64,000 nt of DNA from CAYUVH01 sp964448135 (GTDB lineage Bacteria; Verrucomicrobiota; Verrucomicrobiia; Limisphaerales; UBA8199): positions 124,001 to 188,000 of the forward strand of contig CAYUVH010000049.1 of the NCBI GenBank assembly GCA_964448135.1, written 5' to 3'. The position numbers were made by a program, and so were the translations under genes. The notes below the pieces were generated by a model, which saw only the letters and a program-made list of their open reading frames with translations, was not told where the DNA came from and did no database searches. Position 1 is the first letter of the stretch. Each line of letters opens with the position of its first letter. Shown here one piece after another: positions 7,449 to 16,210 of the stretch.

Positions 7449-8891
7449 TCAAGGGAGGGATTGGAGCGTGCGGCTGGTGGTTTGTGATACGGACGAATTG
7501 TGGTTCGGGGCAGGTTGGCAATCCTTGAATCCCGAGTAGTAGCGGCAGAAGGAATCCAGTTTTCCGTCGGGGCGGATGACGTGGGTGCAGCAGCGGTCGA
7601 TGCGGTCTTCGTCCCAGCTCAGCGCGTCCATGAACGGTTTGATGAAGAGCCGGAAGGTGTGGCTTTCATCCAACTCGAAATCTTTTAGCAGTTGGCCCAA
7701 GGGTTCGGACTCGCAGCCGCAACGCAGCAGATCCTCGAGCTTGTAGCGGACTTTGGTGCTGAGAAATCCCTGCACGCTGCGGAAGTCAATGAAGTCGCTG
7801 ACGGAACGGATTTGGCCGCTGACTTTGAGGAGGTAGCCGATGGTGGCGCAGTTGGGGTCGCCGCACGGGAGCGGTGTGAAATCGTCGAAGCGAAGCTGGC
7901 CCGCGGATTGGCCGACGGCGGCGAGGATGATGTCGGCGGTGTTGAGGCGGCCGGTGTTCGCGGGGACGCGACCGCTGCCGAAGAGGGGTTGAAAGGCGAT
8001 ACCGCGAACGTTCGGCCAGCGGAGGCCGAAATCAATGGCGTCCCAGAGGAAGGGTAGGTTCTCCGGCGTCACGGTCATGGCAAGCGTAACGGGAATTTTC
8101 ATTTCCCGGCAGCGTTCGAGGCAGGCTTCGCGCGTGCGCCGCAAATCGGCGCCGCGGAGGAACTTCTGTCCCGCCTCCTGCGGGCCATCGAACTGGAGAT
8201 AGAGTTGGAATTTGCCGTAGCGGAAGGTGGCGGCGAGTTCGCGGGCGAAGGTGTCGTCGTGCGCGATCCGGAGGCCGTTGGTGTTGAGCAGGACGTAGTC
8301 AATTCCCGGGTTCGCGTGCAGCCAACGAAGCAAGTCGAAGAACTGCGGGTGGAGGGTCGGTTCGCCGCCGGAAAGTTGGAGGATTTCGATTTTGCCCTTG
8401 CGATCGATCACTCTCTGAATGCGCCGCTGGATATCGGCGAGCGGAACGGCGTCCACTTTGTGGCCGGTGCCGACGGGTGAATCCGCAAAGCAGGTGGGAC
8501 AGGTGAGGTTGCAGGAGTTGACGATCTCGATGAGCGCGAGGCAGGTGGAAAGTTTTTCCATCAGGCCCAGAGCTTCGCCGGGGTTGGCGTTGCGGCCGAG
8601 GGTGCCGGGATTCGTGCCGTCCGCGGAGCAGCACGCCCCGGGACCGCAGCCGCAATCAGAGCCTTCGGTCCGGCCCTTGGCGAGCCAGTAGAACCGCGCG
8701 TCGGAGGCGATGCAGACGCTGGCCTCGCCGTGTTGGGGGCAGGTGCGTTGGAGAAATATCCGGGCTGGCGATTCACCCCGTTGCCAGACTTCCGCGGGAC
8801 AGGGTTCGTGGCACACCGGACAGCGGGACATGGTGCGCTTGAGCAGGACTTCGCCAGGAGCGCTCCGGACAGGCAGGGTGGTGACGCTCAT
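7449..8891 (-). CDS. radical SAM enzyme, COG1964/MJ0619 (tetraether lipid synthase-like) family
   Basis: A 480-residue radical SAM protein. The SAM cluster motif is CNLTCPTC (C127, C131, C134) and the SAM-binding GGEP follows at about 174-177. The N-terminus carries a rubredoxin-like Cys set (CPVCHEPC at 24-31, CPQHG at 51-55), then CGCGPGACC at 80-88. The C-terminal half has CGDPNC (343-348), CGC (391-393), RCCTH (433-437) and FCRYYSGF (448-455). This arrangement is that of COG1964, whose studied member MJ0619 was first called a pterin methylase and then shown to be the archaeal tetraether lipid synthase (Tes/GDGT-MAS), an enzyme with several FeS clusters and a mononuclear iron. Assignment to the family is firm; the substrate is inference. 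It lies 3 bp after a small membrane-protein gene in a compact cluster. Confidence 0.85.
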   Translation of the reverse strand: MSVTTLPVRSAPGEVLLKRTMSRCPVCHEPCPAEVWQRGESPARIFLQRTCPQHGEASVCIASDARFYWLAKGRTEGSDCGCGPGACCSADGTNPGTLGRNANPGEALGLMEKLSTCLALIEIVNSCNLTCPTCFADSPVGTGHKVDAVPLADIQRRIQRVIDRKGKIEILQLSGGEPTLHPQFFDLLRWLHANPGIDYVLLNTNGLRIAHDDTFARELAATFRYGKFQLYLQFDGPQEAGQKFLRGADLRRTREACLERCREMKIPVTLAMTVTPENLPFLWDAIDFGLRWPNVRGIAFQPLFGSGRVPANTGRLNTADIILAAVGQSAGQLRFDDFTPLPCGDPNCATIGYLLKVSGQIRSVSDFIDFRSVQGFLSTKVRYKLEDLLRCGCESEPLGQLLKDFELDESHTFRLFIKPFMDALSWDEDRIDRCCTHVIRPDGKLDSFCRYYSGFKDCQPAPNHNSSVSQTTSRTLQSLP

Positions 8892-8894
8892 CCT

Positions 8895-9242
8895 TCAGTG
8901 GAAATTCAAGTTAAAGCCGCTCGCGAGGCAACCAAACATGCTCATGCCGACGCACACGACACAGAAAACCGCGGTGAACGCAATTGATAGAGCCACCTTT
9001 GCGCCGGAGTTGCGGCCGAGGTGCCGCCCGACCGTGATACCACAGATAATTCCTGAAATGATGCCGCCACCCATCGCGAAGCCAGTGGCAGCGCCGTCTG
9101 CTTTGGCCAGCGCGCTGATGCTGGTGAGGCAAACCGGCGCGAGCAGTATCGCCAAAAAGATGAACCAGTTTATGCCGGGTGATGACGGCACGGGGGGCGG
9201 CGAGGTCTGCTGCACATTACTGTTCTCTGGATTATTTTCCAT
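8895..9242 (-). CDS. small membrane protein, function unknown
   Basis: A 115-residue protein with a Pro/Ser-rich, polar first 22 residues (MENNPENSNVQQTSPPPVP) and three hydrophobic segments: WFIFLAILLAPVCLTSIS, GFAMGGGIISGIICGITVG and VALSIAFTAVFCVVCVGM. There is no signal peptide and no family that I recognise. It sits between the zinc-ribbon membrane gene (2-bp gap upstream) and the radical SAM gene (3-bp gap downstream), so translation of the three is likely coupled. This placement suggests a membrane role linked to the radical SAM enzyme, which is inference only. Confidence 0.75.
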   Translation of the reverse strand: MENNPENSNVQQTSPPPVPSSPGINWFIFLAILLAPVCLTSISALAKADGAATGFAMGGGIISGIICGITVGRHLGRNSGAKVALSIAFTAVFCVVCVGMSMFGCLASGFNLNFH

Positions 9243-9244
9243 AA

Positions 9245-9793
9245 TTAACGACAGGTGGCGCAGCCGACGAAGAGCACGCCCAAGGCGATGGCGGGAATGC
9301 CGACGATAACCAAGAGCAATATGAGGAGGGCCTTGCCGAGGGCGAACGCCACATCTGCGCCCTCCTCCAACTCGGCGCCGCGGCCCAGCATCAGCCAGAG
9401 CGAGATACCAGCGCCAGCCACCACAACTACAGTAATGACTACCCAGCTAGTGCCGCCCGCGCGGAGGGCGGTGGCGAGAATAAGCGTAACCAGGGCGCTC
9501 ACGATCCAGAGTGGAAACTCACCGGGTTGATTGCGGCCCTTCGCAGGGACATGTTCCGTCCATTGGTCCTGGCGGCGGGGAGGGGGCAACGGGGGCGGGG
9601 TGGCGGGCCGGCGTTCCGGTTTTGGGACGGTCGCCATCATGCGCAAGATCGCCTGGGACTCAGCCGTCGGGATCAGGCGCGGGATTACCATCGATTTGCC
9701 GCAACCCGGACAGGCGATGCTCAGCCCCGCGTAATCGCCGTCACAGGCGATATGCTGGGTGCAGTGGGGGCAGGAGAATTTGATGTCGCTCAT
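9245..9793 (-). CDS. zinc-ribbon plus membrane-helix protein, function unknown
   Basis: 182 residues from ATG at 9793; upstream in-frame starts would overlap the preceding gene. The N-terminus carries a two-knuckle zinc ribbon, KFSCPHCTQHIACDG then IACPGCGKSM, a type common at the start of Verrucomicrobia and Planctomycetes membrane proteins. A Pro/Arg-rich linker (TPPPLPPPRRQ) follows, then hydrophobic segments FPLWIVSALVTLILATAL, WVVITVVVVAGAGISLWLML and LLILLLVIVGIPAIALGVLF. It has a 13-bp gap from the upstream gene and a 2-bp gap to the next. Function unknown. Confidence 0.8.
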   Translation of the reverse strand: MSDIKFSCPHCTQHIACDGDYAGLSIACPGCGKSMVIPRLIPTAESQAILRMMATVPKPERRPATPPPLPPPRRQDQWTEHVPAKGRNQPGEFPLWIVSALVTLILATALRAGGTSWVVITVVVVAGAGISLWLMLGRGAELEEGADVAFALGKALLILLLVIVGIPAIALGVLFVGCATCR

Positions 9794-9806
9794 GCGAAGG
9801 GGAGCG

Positions 9807-10223
9807 TCAGGCTGGTTTGGGGGATTCGGCAACGTCCACCAGGCGAGGCGCGCGCGGATAGAGCGCCACGTAGCCGAGAGTGATCAACCCCGCGAGGACG
9901 ACGCCAAAACCCGCTTGTTGAAAGGTGACCGTGCCCCGGGCGAGGTAATAGATTCCGAGTGCGCACTCGGCGAGGCCGCGGGCGATCGCCACCTGGACCC
10001 AGACGGCGTTGCGAAGGGGGTTTCGCGCGGCGGCCCAGTAACCGGCGCCCAGCGTGACCAGCATGCAACCCCAGAGTCCGATCATGTAGGTGACGGCCGC
10101 AGGCAAATCCTGGAAGTGAAAGGCGCGTTCAATCTGGTTGGGGGCGAAGACGAGGAAGGCGCCGAGCAGAAACAGCACCGCGGCATCAACCATCAACAGC
10201 ACGCGTAGAAGGAGGAGTTTCAT
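9807..10223 (-). CDS. four-helix membrane protein, function unknown
   Basis: A 138-residue protein with four predicted helices: LLLRVLLMVDAAVLFLLGAFLVF, AAVTYMIGLWGCMLVTLGAGYW, AVWVQVAIARGLAECALGIYYL and GFGVVLAGLITLGYVALY. It is of the general DoxX-like or DUF4345-like small membrane type, without a diagnostic motif. It is the first gene of the compact minus-strand cluster leading to the radical SAM gene. GGAG lies just upstream of its ATG. Confidence 0.78.
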   Translation of the reverse strand: MKLLLLRVLLMVDAAVLFLLGAFLVFAPNQIERAFHFQDLPAAVTYMIGLWGCMLVTLGAGYWAAARNPLRNAVWVQVAIARGLAECALGIYYLARGTVTFQQAGFGVVLAGLITLGYVALYPRAPRLVDVAESPKPA

Positions 10224-10534
10224 TTGGGAGGTTGGGATTGTGAAATGCTCTCAAGGGACATTGGACATTGGGAGGAAAGCTAGACGTGAATGGGATGGGA
10301 GTGAAGGAGAAATCTGGCACCCTTATCGGGTGCATGAACTGGCGTGTCCGATATCCGGTGGTCGTTCCTCGAACACTCGGAACGATCGACCGGCTACTTT
10401 CTTTCAGCCCTCCGGTTTGAGGAAGCTGCTGCGGGCAAAACGGAGAGCGTGCAAATGCGTTCGGTGGCCGTTGTGAGTGGGATCAGGAGCGTTCGTACGA
10501 TGGCGCGCAAGGGATTGCGCGCCCTACCTTGGGT
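10224..10534. other. intergenic region with small hairpins
   Basis: 311 bp without a gene. Short inverted repeats occur at 10317-10333 (GCACCC/GGGTGC, 5-nt loop), 10362-10385 (TCGTTCC/GGAACGA) and 10502-10523. The part next to 10223 should hold the promoter of the minus-strand membrane-protein/radical SAM cluster; no strong -10/-35 pair stands out. Confidence 0.5.
10502..10523. repeat. short GC-rich palindrome
   Basis: Arms GGCGCGCAA (10502-10510) and TTGCGCGCC (10515-10523) flank a GGGA loop. It lies 11 bp beyond the stop of the VOC gene on the minus strand. No U-run follows. Probably an interspersed palindrome or a weak 3'-end hairpin. Confidence 0.65.
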
Positions 10535-10906
10535 TTACGAATCCGTGGGCGAGTGCAGGGCGATGCAATTGCCCTCGGAATCGAGCACTTCGGAACGGTA
10601 GCCGTACTCGCCGATGGAATGCACATCCGATTGAACCGTTCCGCCGTGGGCGCGAACGGCGGCCACGGCAGCCCGGAGGCGTCCGCTCACGTCGAAGTAA
10701 ATCATCACTCCATTGGCTGAAGGCAGGAAGCCGGCCACCTTGCAGAGGCAACCCATGCGACCGCCGTCCGGAGTCGGCAACCAAGCGAGGGGGATACCGG
10801 CGACATTCTCCGCCACCACCGGTGCGCCGAGCACGCCTTCGTAAAATCGCATCGCGCGTTCCAGTTCGTTCACCGGTATATCAAACCAGGCAAGATTGTG
10901 TTTCAT
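10535..10906 (-). CDS. VOC (glyoxalase/bleomycin-resistance) superfamily protein
   Basis: A 123-residue single-domain VOC protein made of two beta-alpha-beta-beta-beta units. The first unit begins NLAWFDIPVNELERAMRFYE, a typical opening, followed by VLGAPVV; the second contains YFDVSGRLRAAVAAVRAHGG and ends with SEVLDSEGNCIALHSP, where the family has its metal-ligand Glu region. Members span glyoxalases, dioxygenases and binding proteins, so the substrate is undetermined. It is a lone gene, opposite in direction to nothing nearby and separated by only 24 bp from the end of the large secreted protein gene upstream. Confidence 0.85.
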   Translation of the reverse strand: MKHNLAWFDIPVNELERAMRFYEGVLGAPVVAENVAGIPLAWLPTPDGGRMGCLCKVAGFLPSANGVMIYFDVSGRLRAAVAAVRAHGGTVQSDVHSIGEYGYRSEVLDSEGNCIALHSPTDS

Positions 10907-10930
10907 GGCAGGATACGGGTGGCGTGTGGC

Positions 10931-13900
10931 TTAGTCGCAGATCAGTCGGAAGAGACGCAGGTTCGAGTTTGCAGGCAGAGTCACGGGGGCGGTGACGCCG
11001 AGGTCGTACCAGGGGCCGGGGAGGGATTCGGCGCCTTGGAGGCGGAAGGTGTCGCCGAGCCAGTCGAGGGTGAAGCCGGAGGTGGTGCGGGTGACGCTGA
11101 GCGGGCCGGGCGGGCAGGCGAGGGTGCGCTGGAAGTCGGTGAGGAGCACGTCGGTGCCTTCGCTGAACTGGCATTGCAGTTGGGTGTAGGTGGCGGGCGC
11201 GGGTTGCATGCTGCTGAGTTCGGGGAAGATGCGGAGTTCGGTGCCGGTGCAGCCGCCGGGGCAATCGAGGCCGGTGTAAACGGTGAAGGGATTGGTGTGC
11301 GACAGGCTCAGGACGCCGGCGCCGGGGCTGCCGACGATGGCGGGGAAGGTACTGAGCGTCGCGAGCGGATTGGCGATGGCCGCGGCCACGTGTGTTTTTT
11401 CGGCGACGAGGGTTGTGCCGTTCCACACCTGCAACGTGACATTGGAGGTTCCGAAGGTGGTGAAGTCGGCGGCGCAGTCCACGCCGGTGGTGCCGTGCGT
11501 GAGACGGAAAAGGATGGGCGGCGGCGCGGGGCGATTGGTCAGCGGGCCGGGCGGCCAGGCGCGGAGGCTGTAAAATTGCTCTTCGGTGGGAATGTCGCCG
11601 GTTTCGAAGTGGTCGAGGCGCACGCGGAAGCTGGCGGAATGGCCGAGGTCCATCGTGACGCCGCCGCCCGCAGCGACGGCGGCGACTTCGAGACCATGCA
11701 CCATACCCTCGTCGTAGCCGCGCATCACACTCAGGTTGTCGGAGGTGAATTTTCGACCGAAAGCGGTGAGTGATGGATTGTCAAAATCGAGTTGCGTGAG
11801 ATTGCTGCCGAGGATGTCGAGTGAGGCGGCTACGGGCAGCGTAAAAGCGGTGAGCGGGGTCAGGATAAATCGGGCAGCGTAATTGGTTTCAGAGGCACGC
11901 CAGATAGGGCCGTAGATGTCGCCGTCCCAGCCTTTGCGAGCGGCGTCGCGCGTCCAGGTGCAGCCGGGCAGGGCGAGGGTGATCTCGCGGGTACGGCAGT
12001 CGAGGGTGACGGTCACGAGGGCGCTGGTGGCGCCGTTCATGGGCGCGAGACTGACGAGAACGTTCGTATCGAGCGACGCGGCGGTGTGGAGGAAGGACGA
12101 GAGGAGATCGCCGTCAGCGCCGATGGCGATGGAGCGATAGGTGGCGTTGGTGTCGTTTACGAACTGGGAACTGGCCTTGATGTTCCAGCCGCAGCGTGGG
12201 GCGCAACTGCGCGTAAAATTCAGCAGCGGGGTGGATGGGCCGCCGTTTATGTCGGGGAGGCTGAGGTTGAAACTTGCGCCGTTTGATTCGCTGAAATCCA
12301 ACAGGGTGGTGAAGGTCAGTTTGTCCGAGGGGCCGAAGGCGAGACGGAGGCCGTCCTGCCCGGATGCGCCGAAGGGGCCGAGGTCCACGCCGGTGCCGCC
12401 GCCGGGAAGCGCGGGGCGGGCGGAGATCACGCTGCCGCCGAAGCCGGTGCCCGGCAGATCAATCGCGACGCTGATGATGATGCAGCCCCAGCGGGTATAC
12501 CACGGGCGGACGTTGACGGTGAAGGTGCAGGATGAGGCGACGCCGCAGGCGTTCGTCGCGGTGCAGGTTACGGTGGTGGCTCCGAGCGGGAAGACGCTGC
12601 CGGAGGGCGGTGAGCAGACGACGGGGCCGACGTTGTAGTAGGCGATGGGAGTGAAATAAGCGATAGCGCCGCCGGTGCAGGTGAGCAGGTATTGGTTGAC
12701 CGGACACACAATGTAGGGCGCCGGCGCATTGACGTAGTACGGCAGTTGGCAGCTTGCGGTTGGGCCGCCGCAACGCGAGAAGGAGACGGTGATGTTGGTG
12801 ACGCCGGGGCCGACGATGGTGCCGGGTGGAGGATATTGGGTAATTTGGATGGGACCGCAATTGGTGTTGCCGCCGGAGACGCAGGGAGAGTTCGTGAGCA
12901 ACGACAGGTTGGGGATGACACCCGAGCAGGCATTGGTCGTCAGCAGCGGGAGAATGGAATCCTGGAGACAGCCGCAATTGACGACGATCGGCGAGTTGTT
13001 TGTGACGATGATCATCTGGCTCAGGCTGGAGGAATTGCCGCAGGAATCGGTAAAGGTCCAGATATGCGTGGCGGAGAAGGGGCAGACGCTGTTCGTCACC
13101 GTGTTAATGGTGGTGGTGATATTCGTGCCGCTGCAGGCGTCGTAGGCGCTGACGTTGTCGAAGGCCGCGGAGCCGCCGCAGGGGATCAGCTTTTCGGCGA
13201 CGAAGCCGGTGCAGACGCTTTCGACATGGACATCCTCGAAGTAATAGTAGGAAAGACCGGTTTCGGGGCCGGTGGCAGGGACGGCGGTGGTGGCGGTGTC
13301 GGTGTGGAAATTTCCGAGCGTGAGATATTGTTCACCACCAACGGCGGTGTAGAGGCCCTGCACGAGCATCCACGTATTCGTGGAGGTGAGCGGATTCGAG
13401 GAGGGATTTTCCACCTGGGGTATGACAGGCAGCACGCCCATGTAGCTGAAATTCGTGACAGGCGTCGGGGAAAGGTATGCGCCGATTTCCGAGATGGCCC
13501 AGCCAGCGGCGTCGGTGAGGTTGACGCGGAAGGAAACGGAATACGTTCGGCCTGCCACCAATGGAGAGAGCAGGGGTGCCTGGAGATACTCGCGGTAGCA
13601 GGCGTTGGTGTCGTTGCCGAAATTACGCGAGTAAATACATGCGCCGGCGTAGCCATTGCCGGAGAAAGGCGTTTGGGTGCCCATGAAGTTCGCGGGCACG
13701 GAGACGAAGGTGTTGCTGTGGGCGCAGGTGTTGAAATAATCGGGCGTGGCAAACGTGGGTTGGTACCACGGCGACGCGAGATTGATCATCGAAAGACCGG
13801 TCGGGCACGAGTTGAACAGGTCGAACTGCGGATTGAGAACGAGATTGGTCGGCGAACAGAAAATGACGGGCGGGTTGGTATCAATCATCGTGACGGACTG

Positions 13901-16210
13901 GCTCCACGAGTTCGAATTGCCGCATTGATCGGTGAGGCTCCAGGTGCGCGTAACCACGTGCGGACAGATGCCGTTCGTGACGGTGCTCGCGACGGCTACG
14001 TTGATGTTCGTCCCGCTGCACGCGTCGAAGGCGACAGGGGTGTCGAAGACCAGGGGAGCGCCACAAAGTATGGTCTTGTTGGTGGACTGGGCGGGACACA
14101 ATGCCCGAACCGAGACGTCGTCATAAAGGTAATAGGCCTGGTTCGTGAAAAAAGGATACCAGCTTGGATTTGCCACCGCGGTCGTTCCCGCGTCGGTAAA
14201 GAAATTGCCGAGAGTCAGATGGTCTTCGCCACCCGCGGCGACGAAGGTCCCCTGCACGAGCATCCAGGTGTTGGTGGATGAAAGGATATTGGTCGGAGGA
14301 TTGACGTATTGGGGTACGACATTCATCACGCCCTGCGAATTCAAGAAGACCGGTCCGGTGGAGAAATGAGCGCCGAGGTCGGCGATGGCCTGGTCGGAAA
14401 AATCCGCGAGACTGACATGGAAGGAAACCTGGTAGGTCATCCCGCCAATCAGGGAGGAGAGCAGGGGCACTTGCAGGTATTCGCGATATGACGCGGCGAG
14501 GTTATTGCTGTTGATCTTGGAATAGGCGAAGGCGCCGGCGTAGCCCTGGCCGCTAAAAGGCGTCTGACTGCCGAAGAAATTCGTTGGAACCGAAACCTGC
14601 GGCCAGTTGGCGCAGGTATTCAGATAATCCGGCGTAGCCACGCTCGGGCTATACCAAGGCGCGGCGAGGCCCAATTGGCTGAAGAAACTCGGGCAGGCAG
14701 TGTGGTTTTCAAATTGCGGATTCGGGACCAGGTTCGCGCCGGGGGCGCAGAGGACCATGGGTGGATTGGTGTCCACGATGGTGACGGTCTGGCTGAACCA
14801 GTTGGTGTTGCCGCACTGGTCGGTGAGTTTCCAGGTGCGCGTCACGGCCTGCGGGCAAGTGCCATTCGTGGTGGTCGTGGTTGTGACGCTGACGTTGTTT
14901 CCGCTGCAACTGTCGTACGGCACCGGCGCGTCAAACACCCACGCGGAGCCGCACTGGACTGTTTTGTTGGTCAGGGGATTGCAGATCGCCACGATCGAGA
15001 CGTCGTCGAAGTAATAGTAGGCGATATTGCCGCCGAATCCGCTGGCGGGCGCGCCGGTCGTCAGGGGATCAGGCAGGAAATTGCCGAGGACCAAATAACT
15101 TTCGCCGCCCAGCGCCGTGTAGGTGCCCTGGATGAGCGTCCAGTTAGTGGTCGAGGTAATGATGTTGGCGGATGGATTGACGATTTGCGGCGGGAAGTTC
15201 AGCACCCCGGTGGACGGATTCATCGGCGTTCCGTAACTCGTGAGCGGTATGGGTGAGAGCCGCGCGCCGATCTCCGCAATGGCGTAGGCATACTGTGCGC
15301 CGCGAGTGACATGGAAAGAGACCAGGTACTGCTGGCCGGGGGCCAGCGGCACCGCCAGCGGCACTTCCAGATACTCGCGATAATAATTCGTCGGATTGCC
15401 GAGGGTCCCGTAAACAAAGGCGCCGCCATAACCCTGGCCGCTCAACGGGACGCAAACACCCACGGCATTGGTCGGAGTCGAGACGGGCGAGCCCGGGCCG
15501 CCGCAACTGTTGAAATAGTCCGACGTGGCGTCCGTGGGCAGGAACCACGGGTAGGCGTAGTTGAATTGGGAGACGGCGGTTGGGCAATTGGTGTAGAACT
15601 CAAAATTTCCGTTCGGCACCAGATTGATGCCCGAACATTGCGACGTGGGCATGGTGGTATCCACGACCGTGACGATTTGCGTGCAGTCACCGTAATTGCC
15701 GCAGGCGTCGTCGGCGTGCCAGACCTGGGTGATGATTTTCGGGCAGGTGCCGTTGGTAGTGCTGCCCATGTCCCAGACCATGATATTGGTATCGCAACAG
15801 GTGGAGCTCCAAATTGGCTGATCGAAAGTCCAAAGCGAACCGCACTCGACGGTTTTGTTCGTGGGACAAGTGACGGTAAAAACCGGCGCGGGCGCCGTAA
15901 CCGTGAAACCGACGATGCACTGGACGAGGTTGCTCTGGTTGTCCAGCACGTTAAGGCTGATGGAGTAAGTGCCCGGGGTGAGGATCGTGCCGGCGGGGGG
16001 CGATTGATTGCAGGTGCCGGCGAGGACGTTGGTGGAGAAACAATTGGTTCCGAGCGAGCACAGCGCGGGCACAACGCCCGAGCAATTGGTCACTTGGAGC
16101 GCGGGGAGATTGGCCAGACAAGTGCAGTCCACGGCTTGCAAGGCGCGTGCGGAGATGACCGAAGCTGCCAGGGCCAGACTGAACCAGGCGGAGCGAATGA
16201 GGGTTTTCAA
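10931..16210 (-). CDS. giant secreted modular repeat protein
   Basis: 1759 residues from a TTG start at 16210, the first start in frame. Residues 1-26 look like a signal peptide (SLALAASVISARALQA). Four cysteine-containing HYR/Ig-like modules (about 115-184, 415-483, 716-785, 1008-1075), each with T-x-x-C-G-x-x-x-x-F and W-x-x-x-D-x-CGN, alternate with three copies of a roughly 210-residue module (196-408, 493-703, 789-1000) opening with N-L-V-x-N-x-x-F-[ED] and containing a YREYL segment. The opening resembles CBM4/9-type carbohydrate-binding modules. The C-terminal 650 residues hold another HYR-like region, an uncharacterised beta-rich domain and a final LQGAESLPGPWYDLG domain common at Verrucomicrobia C-termini. 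Likely extracellular and adhesive or glycan-binding; no enzyme motif seen. Confidence 0.9.
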   Translation of the reverse strand: MKTLIRSAWFSLALAASVISARALQAVDCTCLANLPALQVTNCSGVVPALCSLGTNCFSTNVLAGTCNQSPPAGTILTPGTYSISLNVLDNQSNLVQCIVGFTVTAPAPVFTVTCPTNKTVECGSLWTFDQPIWSSTCCDTNIMVWDMGSTTNGTCPKIITQVWHADDACGNYGDCTQIVTVVDTTMPTSQCSGINLVPNGNFEFYTNCPTAVSQFNYAYPWFLPTDATSDYFNSCGGPGSPVSTPTNAVGVCVPLSGQGYGGAFVYGTLGNPTNYYREYLEVPLAVPLAPGQQYLVSFHVTRGAQYAYAIAEIGARLSPIPLTSYGTPMNPSTGVLNFPPQIVNPSANIITSTTNWTLIQGTYTALGGESYLVLGNFLPDPLTTGAPASGFGGNIAYYYFDDVSIVAICNPLTNKTVQCGSAWVFDAPVPYDSCSGNNVSVTTTTTTNGTCPQAVTRTWKLTDQCGNTNWFSQTVTIVDTNPPMVLCAPGANLVPNPQFENHTACPSFFSQLGLAAPWYSPSVATPDYLNTCANWPQVSVPTNFFGSQTPFSGQGYAGAFAYSKINSNNLAASYREYLQVPLLSSLIGGMTYQVSFHVSLADFSDQAIADLGAHFSTGPVFLNSQGVMNVVPQYVNPPTNILSSTNTWMLVQGTFVAAGGEDHLTLGNFFTDAGTTAVANPSWYPFFTNQAYYLYDDVSVRALCPAQSTNKTILCGAPLVFDTPVAFDACSGTNINVAVASTVTNGICPHVVTRTWSLTDQCGNSNSWSQSVTMIDTNPPVIFCSPTNLVLNPQFDLFNSCPTGLSMINLASPWYQPTFATPDYFNTCAHSNTFVSVPANFMGTQTPFSGNGYAGACIYSRNFGNDTNACYREYLQAPLLSPLVAGRTYSVSFRVNLTDAAGWAISEIGAYLSPTPVTNFSYMGVLPVIPQVENPSSNPLTSTNTWMLVQGLYTAVGGEQYLTLGNFHTDTATTAVPATGPETGLSYYYFEDVHVESVCTGFVAEKLIPCGGSAAFDNVSAYDACSGTNITTTINTVTNSVCPFSATHIWTFTDSCGNSSSLSQMIIVTNNSPIVVNCGCLQDSILPLLTTNACSGVIPNLSLLTNSPCVSGGNTNCGPIQITQYPPPGTIVGPGVTNITVSFSRCGGPTASCQLPYYVNAPAPYIVCPVNQYLLTCTGGAIAYFTPIAYYNVGPVVCSPPSGSVFPLGATTVTCTATNACGVASSCTFTVNVRPWYTRWGCIIISVAIDLPGTGFGGSVISARPALPGGGTGVDLGPFGASGQDGLRLAFGPSDKLTFTTLLDFSESNGASFNLSLPDINGGPSTPLLNFTRSCAPRCGWNIKASSQFVNDTNATYRSIAIGADGDLLSSFLHTAASLDTNVLVSLAPMNGATSALVTVTLDCRTREITLALPGCTWTRDAARKGWDGDIYGPIWRASETNYAARFILTPLTAFTLPVAASLDILGSNLTQLDFDNPSLTAFGRKFTSDNLSVMRGYDEGMVHGLEVAAVAAGGGVTMDLGHSASFRVRLDHFETGDIPTEEQFYSLRAWPPGPLTNRPAPPPILFRLTHGTTGVDCAADFTTFGTSNVTLQVWNGTTLVAEKTHVAAAIANPLATLSTFPAIVGSPGAGVLSLSHTNPFTVYTGLDCPGGCTGTELRIFPELSSMQPAPATYTQLQCQFSEGTDVLLTDFQRTLACPPGPLSVTRTTSGFTLDWLGDTFRLQGAESLPGPWYDLGVTAPVTLPANSNLRLFRLICD
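13211..15625 (-). repeat. three intragenic module copies in the giant secreted protein
   Basis: Copies lie at about 14987-15625, 14102-14734 and 13211-13846. Shared landmarks are an N-x-x-F-[ED] opening, a CP pair, an [AS]PW or YPWF segment, ATPDY[FL]NTC, GYAGA-x-x-Y, YREYL-x-[VA]PL, and a [LI]VQG-x-[FY] near the end. Copies 2 and 3 are closest to each other. This is coding-sequence duplication, not a mobile element. Confidence 0.8.

Noticed and set aside
7135..7521. 128-codon minus-strand frame in the gap before the Lgt-like gene
   Set aside because: It overlaps the end of the radical SAM gene, has no recognisable domain and no ribosome site.
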